Below, piece after piece: positions 7,744 through 16,883 of a DNA stretch of 64,000 bases; the first letter of the stretch is position 1; the number at the start of each line of letters is the position of its first letter. The position numbers and the translations under genes were made by a program. The DNA comes from an uncultured Eubacteriales bacterium (GTDB lineage Bacteria > Bacillota > Clostridia > Lachnospirales > Lachnospiraceae). The DNA lies in contig CASDTX010000046.1 of NCBI GenBank assembly GCA_949283695.1, positions 1-64,000 of the forward strand. Direction: 5' to 3'. A model generated the notes under the pieces. It saw only the letters and a program-made list of their open reading frames with translations. It ran no database searches and was not told where the DNA came from.

Positions 7744-9995
7744 GGAATCATTTTAAGGAGATGATTTTAAGCTCTGTAATTACTGAGGTTTGTCATTTCT
7801 TGAATATGAAATCAACACAATTTCTTTCGGAAAATGGAAACTTATTTGGAAGATATGCGGATCTGGATGTGATGCGCGAGATAATAGCAGGGGATTCAGA
7901 AATACTTAGAAAGGCCGAAGAATTGGCGGGCAGGAACGGTTTGGCATGTTCTGACGCTATAAGGGATCTGCCTTTGTGCAGCATTTTTTCTAACATGAGT
8001 ATTAATGGGGAGTATCCGAAAAAACGGCATTATGAACCTGCAGTGATGTCTGTGGATGCGTCTGTCCCCGTTTCTTCGCTGAAAGAGGAAGAGTGTGATT
8101 TCGACAGGATCAGAAAAGGGCTGAGATCAGAATTGAATAAACTCGGCCGCGAAGCTCCGGAAGAATTCGAGTCATTTTTGATTGTGTTTGATACTGTAAT
8201 AAAGAAATATTTGTGGAGTATCCCAGCGGGAAAGGGAGCTGCTGAAGATATTTCCATGTATGATTTCATTAAGACAAAGACAGCGGCTGTGGCCGCGCTG
8301 ATGAAGGCAGACGACAAGAATCAGCCGTTTATCGCAGCGGCAGGGCATTTTTCGGGGATTCAGAAATACATATTTTCTGTTGCGAATGTGGGGGAAGGAG
8401 GCGTGGCAAAGCGGCTGCGCGCGCGTTCTTTTTATGTAAATGCAATGGTGACGGCTCTGGCACACAGTATTATCCATAAATTTGAAATGCCGATGATGAA
8501 TATCATCATTCTCACAGGAGGTAAGTTCTATATTTTGCTTCCAAATACAGATAATGCGGAACGGCTGTTGGAAGAAACTGAGCAGAGGGTATCAGAATAT
8601 CTGTATCAGAAGTTCAAAGGCAATTTATCTTTGGAACTGGTGTGGAATAAAATGACAGACGAAGGCCTTGCGGATTATGGAACCACCGTGCGGATGCTTT
8701 CCGGGAAGCTGGGCAGGAAAAAGAATCAAAGATTAAAGAATATTCTGGTTCAAAATGGTTCCTGGGATGAGAATAGATTTATTGTTTATCATGAGCTGAA
8801 TCACAAGTCTATGTGTAAATCCTGCAGAAGTGCTCTTGTGGATGAGAAGGAGCCGATGTGTGCTAACTGCCGAAATGATACAGAGATCGGAGCAGTTCTT
8901 CCTAAGATAAAAAGCTATTCATTCAGCCGTAACCGAGGACAGTATGAGCTGCTAGAGGGATATTATCTTAATCTGGATAAACAGGGGGAAGAAAAGGATG
9001 TGTATATACTTTTTCATTTAAATAATGAGGAGATTTCAAAGTTATATCAGTATCCTGTGACAGTTCATTATACAGTAAACCAAGTTCCTACAACGGATCA
9101 CGGAGAGATTAAAACGTTCTCTGAGATTCAGAGCGCCTCCATAGGCGCACAAAAAATAGGGATGCTGAAAGCAGATGTGGATACTTTGGGATTTTTGTTT
9201 TCGGAAGGACTGCGCAGTGAGAATTCTGGACAGATTTCTGTTTCAAGACTGTGCACTCTTTCGCGAATGTTGGATTTCTTTTTTACAGGATATCTGAACC
9301 GGATCCTGGGAAGATCGTATGAGAATATATATTCAGTATTTGCAGGCGGAGATGATATGGTTCTGCTTGGGCCATGGGACAAAATGCCGGATCTGGCATT
9401 AGAGATTAATGAGCAGTTTCACCGATATACGGGCGATAACAAATGCTTCACCTTGTCCGCTGCGATATGTACAGCAAATGGCAGCAGCCATATTGCATCT
9501 CTGACAGAGTATTGTGAGCAGAAGCTAAGTCAGGTGAAGAAGCAGGCTGATATCATTCTTCATCCGGAAAAGAGAGGGCGAGACGGAGTCTACTTCCTTG
9601 GAGAAACCATGACTTGGGAGGACCTAAGGAATCAAATCAAGAGGGGAAAGTCTTATACTCGCTTTATCCGGAAGTATGGAACTTCCATATTCAGAAGACT
9701 TGGAACCTACGGGGAAATGTATCAACAGTACCATAAGACCGGAGAAACGAAAAATCTTATGTTCCTTCCATTGTTTTACAGCGATAAAGAAAGAAATTAT
9801 CCGGATATAAAAAAGAAAGGAGGCGATAAGAAGCATGATGATTCGAGAAAAGACTTTCCGCAGGAGGGGCAGAGACTATATAAGGCGGCATCAAATTATC
9901 GGCGGATAGAAAAAGACTTTTATTATATCAGTTTCTGTGTCAAATATGCATTGAATTATACGAGGAAGGAGAGAAATAATGGTTACATGGGATGA
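7740..9995 (+). CDS. cas10: Cas10/Csm1, cyclase palm intact, HD motif missing
   Basis: This 751-residue protein is the signalling subunit of a type III-A complex. On target RNA binding, the palm domain polymerises ATP into cyclic oligoadenylates that activate CARF and SAVED effectors. The catalytic motif FAGGDD is present (GGDD at 536-539), and a zinc ribbon is seen at C359, C362, C374 and C377. The first palm-like domain starts near residue 200 (FSGIQKYIF). Csm1 proteins usually begin with an HD nuclease domain containing LHDIGK; no such HD pair is visible in the first 150 residues here, so single-stranded DNA cleavage is probably lost. The start ATGA overlaps the upstream frame and the 3' end overlaps csm2 by 17 bases, so the core genes are tightly coupled. 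Confidence 0.9.
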   Translation: MRNHFKEMILSSVITEVCHFLNMKSTQFLSENGNLFGRYADLDVMREIIAGDSEILRKAEELAGRNGLACSDAIRDLPLCSIFSNMSINGEYPKKRHYEPAVMSVDASVPVSSLKEEECDFDRIRKGLRSELNKLGREAPEEFESFLIVFDTVIKKYLWSIPAGKGAAEDISMYDFIKTKTAAVAALMKADDKNQPFIAAAGHFSGIQKYIFSVANVGEGGVAKRLRARSFYVNAMVTALAHSIIHKFEMPMMNIIILTGGKFYILLPNTDNAERLLEETEQRVSEYLYQKFKGNLSLELVWNKMTDEGLADYGTTVRMLSGKLGRKKNQRLKNILVQNGSWDENRFIVYHELNHKSMCKSCRSALVDEKEPMCANCRNDTEIGAVLPKIKSYSFSRNRGQYELLEGYYLNLDKQGEEKDVYILFHLNNEEISKLYQYPVTVHYTVNQVPTTDHGEIKTFSEIQSASIGAQKIGMLKADVDTLGFLFSEGLRSENSGQISVSRLCTLSRMLDFFFTGYLNRILGRSYENIYSVFAGGDDMVLLGPWDKMPDLALEINEQFHRYTGDNKCFTLSAAICTANGSSHIASLTEYCEQKLSQVKKQADIILHPEKRGRDGVYFLGETMTWEDLRNQIKRGKSYTRFIRKYGTSIFRRLGTYGEMYQQYHKTGETKNLMFLPLFYSDKERNYPDIKKKGGDKKHDDSRKDFPQEGQRLYKAASNYRRIEKDFYYISFCVKYALNYTRKERNNGYMG

Positions 9996-10389
9996 ATACT
10001 GTAAGGATCTCAGTAAAGGATACTATGAAGTGATTGATGGAAAGAAATGCATGAAGCCAGCATTTATTGTAGAGTATCCACAGATGATCGTGAAAGAACT
10101 GAGGGATAGAAAAAGAAATAAACCATCTCAAATTCGAAAATATTGCGACTATGCAAGAGGGATGAATGACAGACTAAAAAGAGGGAACGTTACATTGAAT
10201 ATGATAAAGGCTGATCTGCTTAAAATGATACCTGTTGTCTATTCCGCATTAACTAGAGATACAGTGACGATAAAATTTAAACTATTTATCGAGAAAAATT
10301 TAAATCAGATAAAAGATAAAGACGATCTGGATGCATTTGTCAAACATTTTCAAGCATTGATGGCATATTTGCCAAAAGAGAGTAGATAG
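9979..10389 (+). CDS. csm2: Csm2, small subunit of type III-A complex
   Basis: This 136-residue, basic and largely helical protein sits between cas10 and csm3, the standard csm2 position. It matches the family in length and in the arrangement PSQIRKYCDYAR followed by DLLKMIPVVYSAL and FKLFIEKNLNQI. Csm2 copies line the inside of the complex and help hold the crRNA-target duplex. The start overlaps the cas10 end by 17 bases and is preceded by AAGGAGAG. Sequence conservation in this family is low, so position and length weigh as much as motifs. Confidence 0.8.
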   Translation: MVTWDEYCKDLSKGYYEVIDGKKCMKPAFIVEYPQMIVKELRDRKRNKPSQIRKYCDYARGMNDRLKRGNVTLNMIKADLLKMIPVVYSALTRDTVTIKFKLFIEKNLNQIKDKDDLDAFVKHFQALMAYLPKESR

Positions 10390-10401
10390 GAGGCACAGAG
10401 G

Positions 10402-11094
10402 ATGAAATTAGCAGAAAATATAATAATATCAGGCGAGATTGAATGTATAGGCGGATTATGTATAGGCGGCGCATCTGCCGAGCTAGAAATTGGCGGAATT
10501 GATAAAGAAGTAATTAAGAATCCGCTGACTAAGGAACCTTATATTCCCGGTTCTAGTCTGAAAGGCAAGATGCGTTCTGAATTGGAAAAGCGTCATGGAA
10601 GCAAGAGAATTAACAGAAAAGAAGCAAAAGAGGAAGAGTCTCCTCAAGATCCGTGTGGTTGTGGGAAGAAAACTTGTATGACATGTGTTATATTCGGAGC
10701 ACATAAAAATGTAAATGCACAGTCAGCGCCTACTCGGATTATTGTGAGAGATGCTATGCTGACGGAGGAATCGAGAAAGAAGCTGGAAGAGTTGCAGGAT
10801 AATACAGGTATCGGACTGGAGAAAAAGGTAGAAAACATAATTTCAAGGGAAGCAGGAACTGCAGGATCGCCCCGGACGATAGAGCGTGTTCCGGCTGGAA
10901 TAAAGTTTCATTTTGAAATTGTCCTAAAGGTCTTTGAAGGGGATGAGAAGGAGAAAATGCTGTCATATATAAAGGAGGGGCTGGATGCAGTGGAAGCCTC
11001 CTATCTCGGCGGAGGAGGTTCCAGAGGATCCGGACAGGTAAAGTTCCACTATGATGATGCGACGCAGGCGATTTGGAAGGAAATTCAGAAATGA
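10402..11094 (+). CDS. csm3: Csm3, backbone RNase of type III-A complex
   Basis: This 230-residue RAMP protein forms the backbone of the Csm filament and cuts target RNA at six-base intervals. The family motif IPGSSLKGKMRSELE follows GGIDKEV, and D34 aligns with the catalytic aspartate known from staphylococcal Csm3 (D32), so RNA slicing should be intact. A cysteine-rich insert CGCGKKTCMTC lies near residues 80-90, and the glycine-rich RAMP loop LGGGGSRGSGQV is near the C-terminus. It begins 12 bases after csm2 with GGAGGCACAGAGG upstream and overlaps csm4 by ATGA. Confidence 0.9.
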   Translation: MKLAENIIISGEIECIGGLCIGGASAELEIGGIDKEVIKNPLTKEPYIPGSSLKGKMRSELEKRHGSKRINRKEAKEEESPQDPCGCGKKTCMTCVIFGAHKNVNAQSAPTRIIVRDAMLTEESRKKLEELQDNTGIGLEKKVENIISREAGTAGSPRTIERVPAGIKFHFEIVLKVFEGDEKEKMLSYIKEGLDAVEASYLGGGGSRGSGQVKFHYDDATQAIWKEIQK

Positions 11095-12053
11095 AGCTAT
11101 ATAAAATCACGGTAAGACCAGTTTCTTCTTACTGTTCTCCGCTTCAGAGTGATACATTTTTTGGCGCGTTTTGCTGGAGTTATTTATACAGATACGGGCA
11201 GGACGCCCTGTTGGAATTGGTAGATCATTATCAGCAAGGGCAGCCGGAAGTAATTTTGTCCAATGCTTTTCCGGCAGGGATGCTGCCTGTACCGATCGGA
11301 GCAGATATTTTCGGTTCTAAAGGAAAAGAAGCAGGAAAAAAGACAGAGCGGTATCATGCTTATATGAACCAGAAAGACAAGCCTTCTTTTATCCCGCTGG
11401 AGGATTTTAATCAGGTCATAAATGGAAATGCGATAACATTTTCCGGCTGCAGGGCTATGAAGGAGGCCGAGAGTACATCAACATCCCAGTGGAGAAATCT
11501 GGTGCGCAGAGAATCGGGAACCGTTGAAAGAATAGGTGACGAGAGTGGACTTTTCGAGGTATGGCAGCATTTTACAAAAGGCTTTTTTGACATCTATATC
11601 TTATCGACTCTCGATCAGGAGGTATTGGATCTGACATTGCGGGATATGTTTTTTTATGGAATCGGAGCACAGCGGTCAGTCGGAAAAGGTCAGTTTGAGA
11701 TCGTTGCAGGGACAGAGGAATTTCATGGGTTTCTTATACCGGAGAATGCGAATGCGTTTCTTGCATTATCGAACTTTGTGCCGTCCGCGAAGGACCCTGT
11801 GGAAGGGTACTATCAAGCATTTGTTAAGTATCCGAAAGTGTCGCAGACAGACAGCGAAGGAGATTCGCCGTTTAAGAAACCTGTGGTATTCTTGGAGGCG
11901 GGGAGTGTATTTGCTGATCGCCAGCCGAGAGAATATTATGGCTCCTGTCTTACTAACATTGCATTAAAGGGCGGGAAAGTGTCAGACAGTATTATTACAG
12001 GTGCCTATACGATTGCGATCCCATGCAGGATGCCGGAAGAAATATTTGATTAG
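11091..12053 (+). CDS. csm4: Csm4, crRNA 5'-handle capping subunit
   Basis: This 320-residue RAMP protein is expected to bind the repeat-derived 5' handle of the crRNA and to contact Cas10. The N-terminus MKLYKITVRPVSSYCSPLQSDTFFG is cut short here as YCSPLQSDTFFGAFCWSY, the family signature; the glycine loop YGIGAQRSVGKGQFEI follows near residue 195. ATG 11091 overlaps the csm3 stop (ATGA), which is why it is chosen over an upstream in-frame ATG at 11073. In ordinary III-A loci csm5 comes next, but here the next gene is cas6. Confidence 0.85.
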   Translation: MKLYKITVRPVSSYCSPLQSDTFFGAFCWSYLYRYGQDALLELVDHYQQGQPEVILSNAFPAGMLPVPIGADIFGSKGKEAGKKTERYHAYMNQKDKPSFIPLEDFNQVINGNAITFSGCRAMKEAESTSTSQWRNLVRRESGTVERIGDESGLFEVWQHFTKGFFDIYILSTLDQEVLDLTLRDMFFYGIGAQRSVGKGQFEIVAGTEEFHGFLIPENANAFLALSNFVPSAKDPVEGYYQAFVKYPKVSQTDSEGDSPFKKPVVFLEAGSVFADRQPREYYGSCLTNIALKGGKVSDSIITGAYTIAIPCRMPEEIFD

Positions 12054-12066
12054 AGAGAGTGAACGT

Positions 12067-13026
12067 GTGAAAAGAGAATTATTTGATGCAATGCAGGTAA
12101 GATTCATAAAAATGCGATTCACGGCGGAAGTGCTTGCGGATACGACGCTTCCGCGGGAGAAAGTGTCGGCTCTTCGCGGGGGAATGGGCAGTATTCTGTT
12201 GAATAGGAATTGTATCAGGGACGGAGAGTGCAGCCAGTGCGAGTTTGAATCGGAGTGTATTGTTCCAAGAACATTGTATTCAAAATACGAGATACAGCCG
12301 GCCTTTGTGACCAGTGACAGCAGTGTGGGATACTTGTTGGAATGCGAAGACCATGTGGAACACTGCAGGAAAGGGGAACGTTTTGAGTTTTGTCTGGTGC
12401 TGTTCGGGAAAGCACTTGTTCATTTTAACCAGTATGCAGCCACTTTTTTTGAAATGGGAAGAAGATGCGGGATCGGCAGGTATCATTCCAAGTTCAGGAT
12501 CTGCAAGATCTGCAACACTGAGGGCCAGTCTCTCTTTGAGGGAGGAGAATGGTATATGGACAGATTCGTAATACATACCCTGTATGATTATGTTTTGTAC
12601 CGAAGTATGGGATTGGGAACAGATGCACAGGATTATCGAATCATTTTTGATACCCCTTTAACTCTGAAATATCAAGGGGAGTATTTGCAGAAATTTGAAT
12701 TACAGGCGATTGTAGAGGCTGTGAAGCGGCGGCTGTATATGCTGAATTGTTTTGAAGGAATCGATGCCCATATGGAAGCCGTGAAGGAAGAGGTATTGCC
12801 AGAGTTCTCTTATACAGAGCAGCACATAGAAGGTATCAGCCGGTATTCTTCAAGAAAAGACACAAAAATGATTCTTCGGGGAATTAAAGGGCAGACCAGA
12901 ATTTCTGGTCTGCCGGAAGAAGTACTGCAGCTTTTGCTTGTCGGGGAACTGATCCATATAGGGAAAAATACGAGCTTTGGGTTCGGAAGATACCACGTTG
13001 AATCAGGATTCCCCTCTGTCCAATGA
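12067..13026 (+). CDS. cas6: Cas6 pre-crRNA endoribonuclease
   Basis: This RAMP protein of about 319 residues cuts the CRISPR precursor transcript within repeats. It shows the family opening ALRGGMGSILLNRNC, a cysteine cluster CSQCEFESEC followed by RTLYSKYE, the central GRRCGIGRYHSKF, and the C-terminal glycine loop TSFGFGRYHV. Several histidines could serve catalysis. GTG 12067, after AGAGAG, is the probable start; ATG 12091 is possible, and the longer frame from 12001 would overlap csm4. It is the last gene of the core operon and overlaps the 3' end of the opposing TIR-SAVED gene by 24 bases. With no intact array in the window it must process a transcript encoded elsewhere, if it is active. 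Confidence 0.85.
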   Translation: MKRELFDAMQVRFIKMRFTAEVLADTTLPREKVSALRGGMGSILLNRNCIRDGECSQCEFESECIVPRTLYSKYEIQPAFVTSDSSVGYLLECEDHVEHCRKGERFEFCLVLFGKALVHFNQYAATFFEMGRRCGIGRYHSKFRICKICNTEGQSLFEGGEWYMDRFVIHTLYDYVLYRSMGLGTDAQDYRIIFDTPLTLKYQGEYLQKFELQAIVEAVKRRLYMLNCFEGIDAHMEAVKEEVLPEFSYTEQHIEGISRYSSRKDTKMILRGIKGQTRISGLPEEVLQLLLVGELIHIGKNTSFGFGRYHVESGFPSVQ

Positions 13027-14247
13027 CGGAAAATATCTGTCTTTGCCGGTATCGTATTCATACAGTCTGACCTGACCGGGGAAGATAGATTTCCCTCCGA
13101 GGACAAATGCGAGTGCAGCAGGTGTTCGTAAGAACAGGTGGACAGTATTCGCTCCTTCCTTCTGTCTCAGGTCTAACAGTTGTTGATGAAGTTTATTTGC
13201 AGTAAGTTCCAGTTCATCCGTAGATGAAATAGATTTGTTGCATTCAATAAGAAAAAGTTTCTTGTAATGAATCCCGGCATCAGTAAGAGAAGTTGAGACA
13301 CAGTCTCGGATACCGCTGACAGGCCGGGCGGTAATCGAGATAGCACAGGCAATCTCTGTGCTTTCCGGGCAATTGGTATCGGATACAGTGATGGTGAACT
13401 CCGGTGCAGAAGCGGAAGAGTCATGTTTGTTTGAAAAGTCAAATCCATCTGTGACCAGAGCTTTCCCGCTGGTCAGAACCAAGCTTCGCGGAGTGTTCAT
13501 ATCCAGGTCGCCGTACAGATGACCTAGCTTGTATGCGATGCTCAGGTGACAATTCAGACAGAGGGATAGTCTGCAGTCACGGAGCATCTTCAGCTCATTT
13601 TTGACCATATCAAAATCATTTCGCACATATTCCCAGAGTTCATCCCAGGTACAGCCATCCTTTAGCAGACGGCTTTGAGGGCGGAGAAATTGAGGCGTAA
13701 GAGTGGTCCAGTCGCAGTTGGGGTTCCAGAGAGGAGAATTGCCGCCTGCAAACAAAGTGTGTATGGACATACGATACTCGAAAGAGCGGTCTTCCAGGCT
13801 TTTCTTCAGCATATAGCGCTTGATTCTCTTGTGTACAATTTCACGGATCTGCTGTTCAATATTTCCTTCATTTGTCTTCAAAGGAATATAGGTGAGCCCG
13901 TCAATGCTTTGCAATGCAGTGGAAGTATCATCCAGATTGATGATGAAGAAGCGCGGGGAGTCAGAACTTTTATTCTTATTCAATATTGCTTTTAGCTCAA
14001 CAGGTGTAAATTTCCCGGCAGAATAGTTTTCTGAATAGAGAATGACAGCATAACTGGATTCAGAAAAAATATGTTCCAGTTTTTCTGCGAAAACGGCTGC
14101 AGAAGCTAACTGTTCAGGATGCAGGGTATCCTTAAAAAAGTGATCTGCAAATACATTTTCTAATTCTGCTCCGAGCAATGAAGCAATTTGCTCGTCTTTG
14201 TGTGCATACGACAAAGCTATTTCATAGTGGCAGTCATCCTTGATCAT
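13003..14247 (-). CDS. TIR-SAVED effector, cyclic nucleotide-activated NADase
   Basis: This 414-residue protein joins an N-terminal TIR domain (about 1-130) to a C-terminal SAVED domain (about 220-414). The TIR domain opens EIALSYAHKDEQIASLL, with a probable catalytic glutamate in FTPVELKAIL (E84). The SAVED part shows LCLNCHLSIAYKLGHL and the closing VHLFLRTPAALAFVLGG, then VRLYEYD, typical of SAVED sensors. In known TIR-SAVED proteins a cyclic trinucleotide drives filament assembly and NAD+ breakdown. ATG 14247 is chosen because GAGGAGG precedes it; the frame extends 25 codons further upstream without such a site. Its end overlaps cas6. It has its own promoter and is divergent from the 798-residue gene. 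Ligand and NADase activity are inferred from the family. Confidence 0.85.
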   Translation of the reverse strand: MIKDDCHYEIALSYAHKDEQIASLLGAELENVFADHFFKDTLHPEQLASAAVFAEKLEHIFSESSYAVILYSENYSAGKFTPVELKAILNKNKSSDSPRFFIINLDDTSTALQSIDGLTYIPLKTNEGNIEQQIREIVHKRIKRYMLKKSLEDRSFEYRMSIHTLFAGGNSPLWNPNCDWTTLTPQFLRPQSRLLKDGCTWDELWEYVRNDFDMVKNELKMLRDCRLSLCLNCHLSIAYKLGHLYGDLDMNTPRSLVLTSGKALVTDGFDFSNKHDSSASAPEFTITVSDTNCPESTEIACAISITARPVSGIRDCVSTSLTDAGIHYKKLFLIECNKSISSTDELELTANKLHQQLLDLRQKEGANTVHLFLRTPAALAFVLGGKSIFPGQVRLYEYDTGKDRYFPSLDRGES

Positions 14248-14275
14248 AGCGTTTTCCTCCTCAAATATTTTCTCA

Positions 14276-14304
14276 ATTATAACATGAGAGACCAGATAAT
14301 TGAA
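14276..14304 (-). promoter_or_regulatory. Promoter of the TIR-SAVED gene
   Basis: On the minus strand TTCAAT (14304-14299), a 17-base spacer and a perfect TATAAT (14281-14276) stand 29 bases ahead of the chosen start. The effector can therefore be transcribed apart from the csm operon. Confidence 0.6.
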
Positions 14305-14427
14305 GAAGATATGGAGCATCAATCTTGTTCGAAGTGAGTCGTCTATGTTAAGATAAAGTCAGGATTGATCGGAGAAGAGGTCATGTATACTGAGAGATCA
14401 AAGAAGCAGTAACAAAAACACAGGGAG

Positions 14428-16824
14428 GTGGAAAAAATAGAGCATATCATAGGATTTATATTGAAAACTTTGGTGAAGCCGGCTTTTCAGTTCTTGATCA
14501 CCAACAATGAGAAGCTTGATGATTTAAGCAAAGGAATCCTGAATAATGCAGCGGCTGAACTGACAAAAACGGAAGCCGGAAGATTGACGGCGTGGTTTAA
14601 CGACTTTAAACGAAGCCTTGCTGAGGCTGTGAACCGTTCTTTGCAGGAATTCTGCACAGATGAGAATGAGACTGTGCGTATTATAGAGGAACTCAGAGAT
14701 CTTCTGGAGAATGTCTCTGAAACACCGCTCCCTGTAACCGCATTTTATAATGCAGAAACACTTTTTGATGCTCTGAAGAAGCGATATGCAGAAAACAGAA
14801 GTTTCACATCGGATGAAGAGAACAAGAACTTCTGTCAGGTTTTATGGAGCATTGTACCACTGCTTCTGAAAGAGAAAGAAAATGATACCAGTTATGTTCA
14901 TGAACTGCTGTGGAAATGTGTAAAAAATCTTCTGCAGATACAGGAAGATACAAAGGAGATTCGCCGCCGGTTCGATGAGATTGGGGAAGAGTGGAAGAAG
15001 GAGCGAGGGAAATCTGAGCTTCCGGAACAGGAATTCTACCGGCTTTGGCAGCGATCTCTGCAGGCAAGCCAATCCTGGCAGGAGGGGGAACTGGAGATGC
15101 ATCTGCAGCTTCTGGTCTTTCTGAATCAGAAGATCAACAGAGGAACGTTTGATGATTTATGCGTTGCGCTTCCGGATCCGGCCGGAGGGGCAGTGCAGCC
15201 GCTGGAAGAATTCCTGTGTGTGGGAGACCATGAACGTCTTCCGTTGTTTTATGCGCAGGTGCTTGTATGGACGGCTCAGGCATATAGCAGGCGTTCCGGC
15301 TGCGGAAATCAAAAGATCATTGACCGCTTTTTGATACAGAAACGCTTAGAACAGGCGGAGGAAATCATCCAGGGCCGCAGAGAGGACAATTTTGTGGATT
15401 CACGGATGGCGGACCGATGTAAAATGTTTTGTGACAGGCTGGTTTCTGAGATCCGTGAAGTGAGGAGCAGTTCAGAAGATACAGGGCAGAAGCGGGGCGG
15501 ACAGGTTCCGGCAGTGAAAGTGAACCAGGATCAAGATTGTTTTGCAGTTTTTGAGCCGGTTTTCAGCGGATGCTTTGATAGTGTGACCGGGCAGGATGAA
15601 AAAAATCTGAACGACCTGGAGCTAAATATTTTTCAGCTGGCAGCCGGCGGCAAAACGATCCTGCTGCAGGGGCCGCAGATTGTGGATAATCGGAATATTC
15701 TGCAGCTGCTTCACACAGAAGGGTTTGAGATGCTCTGTAAGATGGGGATTGTTGTCTTCTCTTCCTACAGTGACATCAGAAATACAGATGATTTTATAAA
15801 AGACCGTCTGAAGAATCAGAAATTTAAATTCAGCAGTTTCCCAGAATATAATGATCCTGAGATGGGAGCAGAACTTCGTAAGATCGCGCTGGACGGACTG
15901 GAACGCCGTCTGATGTTCCGAGAAATTGAGGGAAGCATTCCATACTGGCTTCGGGAACGGATGGAGCTCATCTATGACGGTTACTGGCTGGCGGGAGAAT
16001 GTTTCCGTGAGGAAGATATCCTGCGATATCATCAGAATGGGGAGCTGCGGAAAGGAAAGTTTCCCTTACATGCCTGCGGTACAGGCTGGCGAAATGAGAG
16101 TCTGCCTGTGATTCTGCATGAGAAATTGGAAGAACTGGAAGAGGATCAGCGTCAGATGCGAAAAGAGCTGGAAGCCGGTCAGCGCAAGGCCTTGATTGAC
16201 GGCAGAGAAGAGTATCTGCATTGGTTTGCAGAGTTGGAGCGGATTGCACAGCAGCCGGACTCTGCGGGAAAATGCTGCAAGTATAGAAGCGATTATGACC
16301 ATCTGATCGATAAATTGAAGAAAGAAGGAAGATTCGACAGTGCAGTATTGGAGTCCTTCCGGCGGCTGGTTCATACCTGTTACCTTCTATATAATGGGAA
16401 ACTATCCTGTGAGAAGGTGATCCTTCCTATGTCCGATCCGATCCTGTGTGTCCATCACAAGAATCAGGAACTTCAAGAGAATGTGTTCCGGGTAGATTAT
16501 GCATATAAGCGATATAAACGACTGTCAGATGCGGAACGAAATGTAGTAGGATGGGGTGACATTCTGAATTATGTACTTGATGCAAGAGATGTGATGATAG
16601 ATCCATCCATTCCTTCAGAACGGAAAGCAATGATGATGAAACGTGCGACAGGGCTGGCCTATGCAACTGCTTTGGATCACACTCCATATGTGGCGGAGAT
16701 GAACGCAAAAACGACGAATGGAGATCAGATCTCGGTTTCTGACCGCGCGTTAGACAAGTATGCGATCCAGGGAAGCGACACACAGGAATGCTATCAGACT
16801 CCGATAGAACCAGTTAAGGAATGA
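14428..16824 (+). CDS. Unrecognised 798-residue protein beside TIR-SAVED
   Basis: No family was recognised. The protein starts at GTG 14428, just after GGGAGG. Residues 1-200 are predicted by eye to be helical and charged, resembling an oligomerisation or adaptor region. Residues 200-370 are also helical. Around 395-500 lies an alpha/beta-looking segment: ELNIFQLAAGGKTILLQGPQ, then DNRNILQLL, MGIVVFSSYSDI and FKFSSFPEYND. No Walker A box, HEPN motif, TIR, membrane segment or signal peptide is visible. The C-terminal 250 residues are again helical and end in a hydrophilic tail. The gene is divergent from the TIR-SAVED gene and coupled to the Nudix gene, so a role in the same defence response is likely but inferred. 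It may be a sensor, scaffold or new effector. Confidence 0.6.
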   Translation: MEKIEHIIGFILKTLVKPAFQFLITNNEKLDDLSKGILNNAAAELTKTEAGRLTAWFNDFKRSLAEAVNRSLQEFCTDENETVRIIEELRDLLENVSETPLPVTAFYNAETLFDALKKRYAENRSFTSDEENKNFCQVLWSIVPLLLKEKENDTSYVHELLWKCVKNLLQIQEDTKEIRRRFDEIGEEWKKERGKSELPEQEFYRLWQRSLQASQSWQEGELEMHLQLLVFLNQKINRGTFDDLCVALPDPAGGAVQPLEEFLCVGDHERLPLFYAQVLVWTAQAYSRRSGCGNQKIIDRFLIQKRLEQAEEIIQGRREDNFVDSRMADRCKMFCDRLVSEIREVRSSSEDTGQKRGGQVPAVKVNQDQDCFAVFEPVFSGCFDSVTGQDEKNLNDLELNIFQLAAGGKTILLQGPQIVDNRNILQLLHTEGFEMLCKMGIVVFSSYSDIRNTDDFIKDRLKNQKFKFSSFPEYNDPEMGAELRKIALDGLERRLMFREIEGSIPYWLRERMELIYDGYWLAGECFREEDILRYHQNGELRKGKFPLHACGTGWRNESLPVILHEKLEELEEDQRQMRKELEAGQRKALIDGREEYLHWFAELERIAQQPDSAGKCCKYRSDYDHLIDKLKKEGRFDSAVLESFRRLVHTCYLLYNGKLSCEKVILPMSDPILCVHHKNQELQENVFRVDYAYKRYKRLSDAERNVVGWGDILNYVLDARDVMIDPSIPSERKAMMMKRATGLAYATALDHTPYVAEMNAKTTNGDQISVSDRALDKYAIQGSDTQECYQTPIEPVKE

Positions 16825-16883
16825 GTCGGCAGATGGATCAGCAAATGAATCAGGGAATGGGAATGAAAAGGAGTGTACGAAAT

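Noticed and set aside
12067-13026. Calling this gene csm5
   Set aside because: The cysteine cluster and the C-terminal FGFGRYHV loop fit Cas6, and the usual Csm5 opening pattern is not seen.
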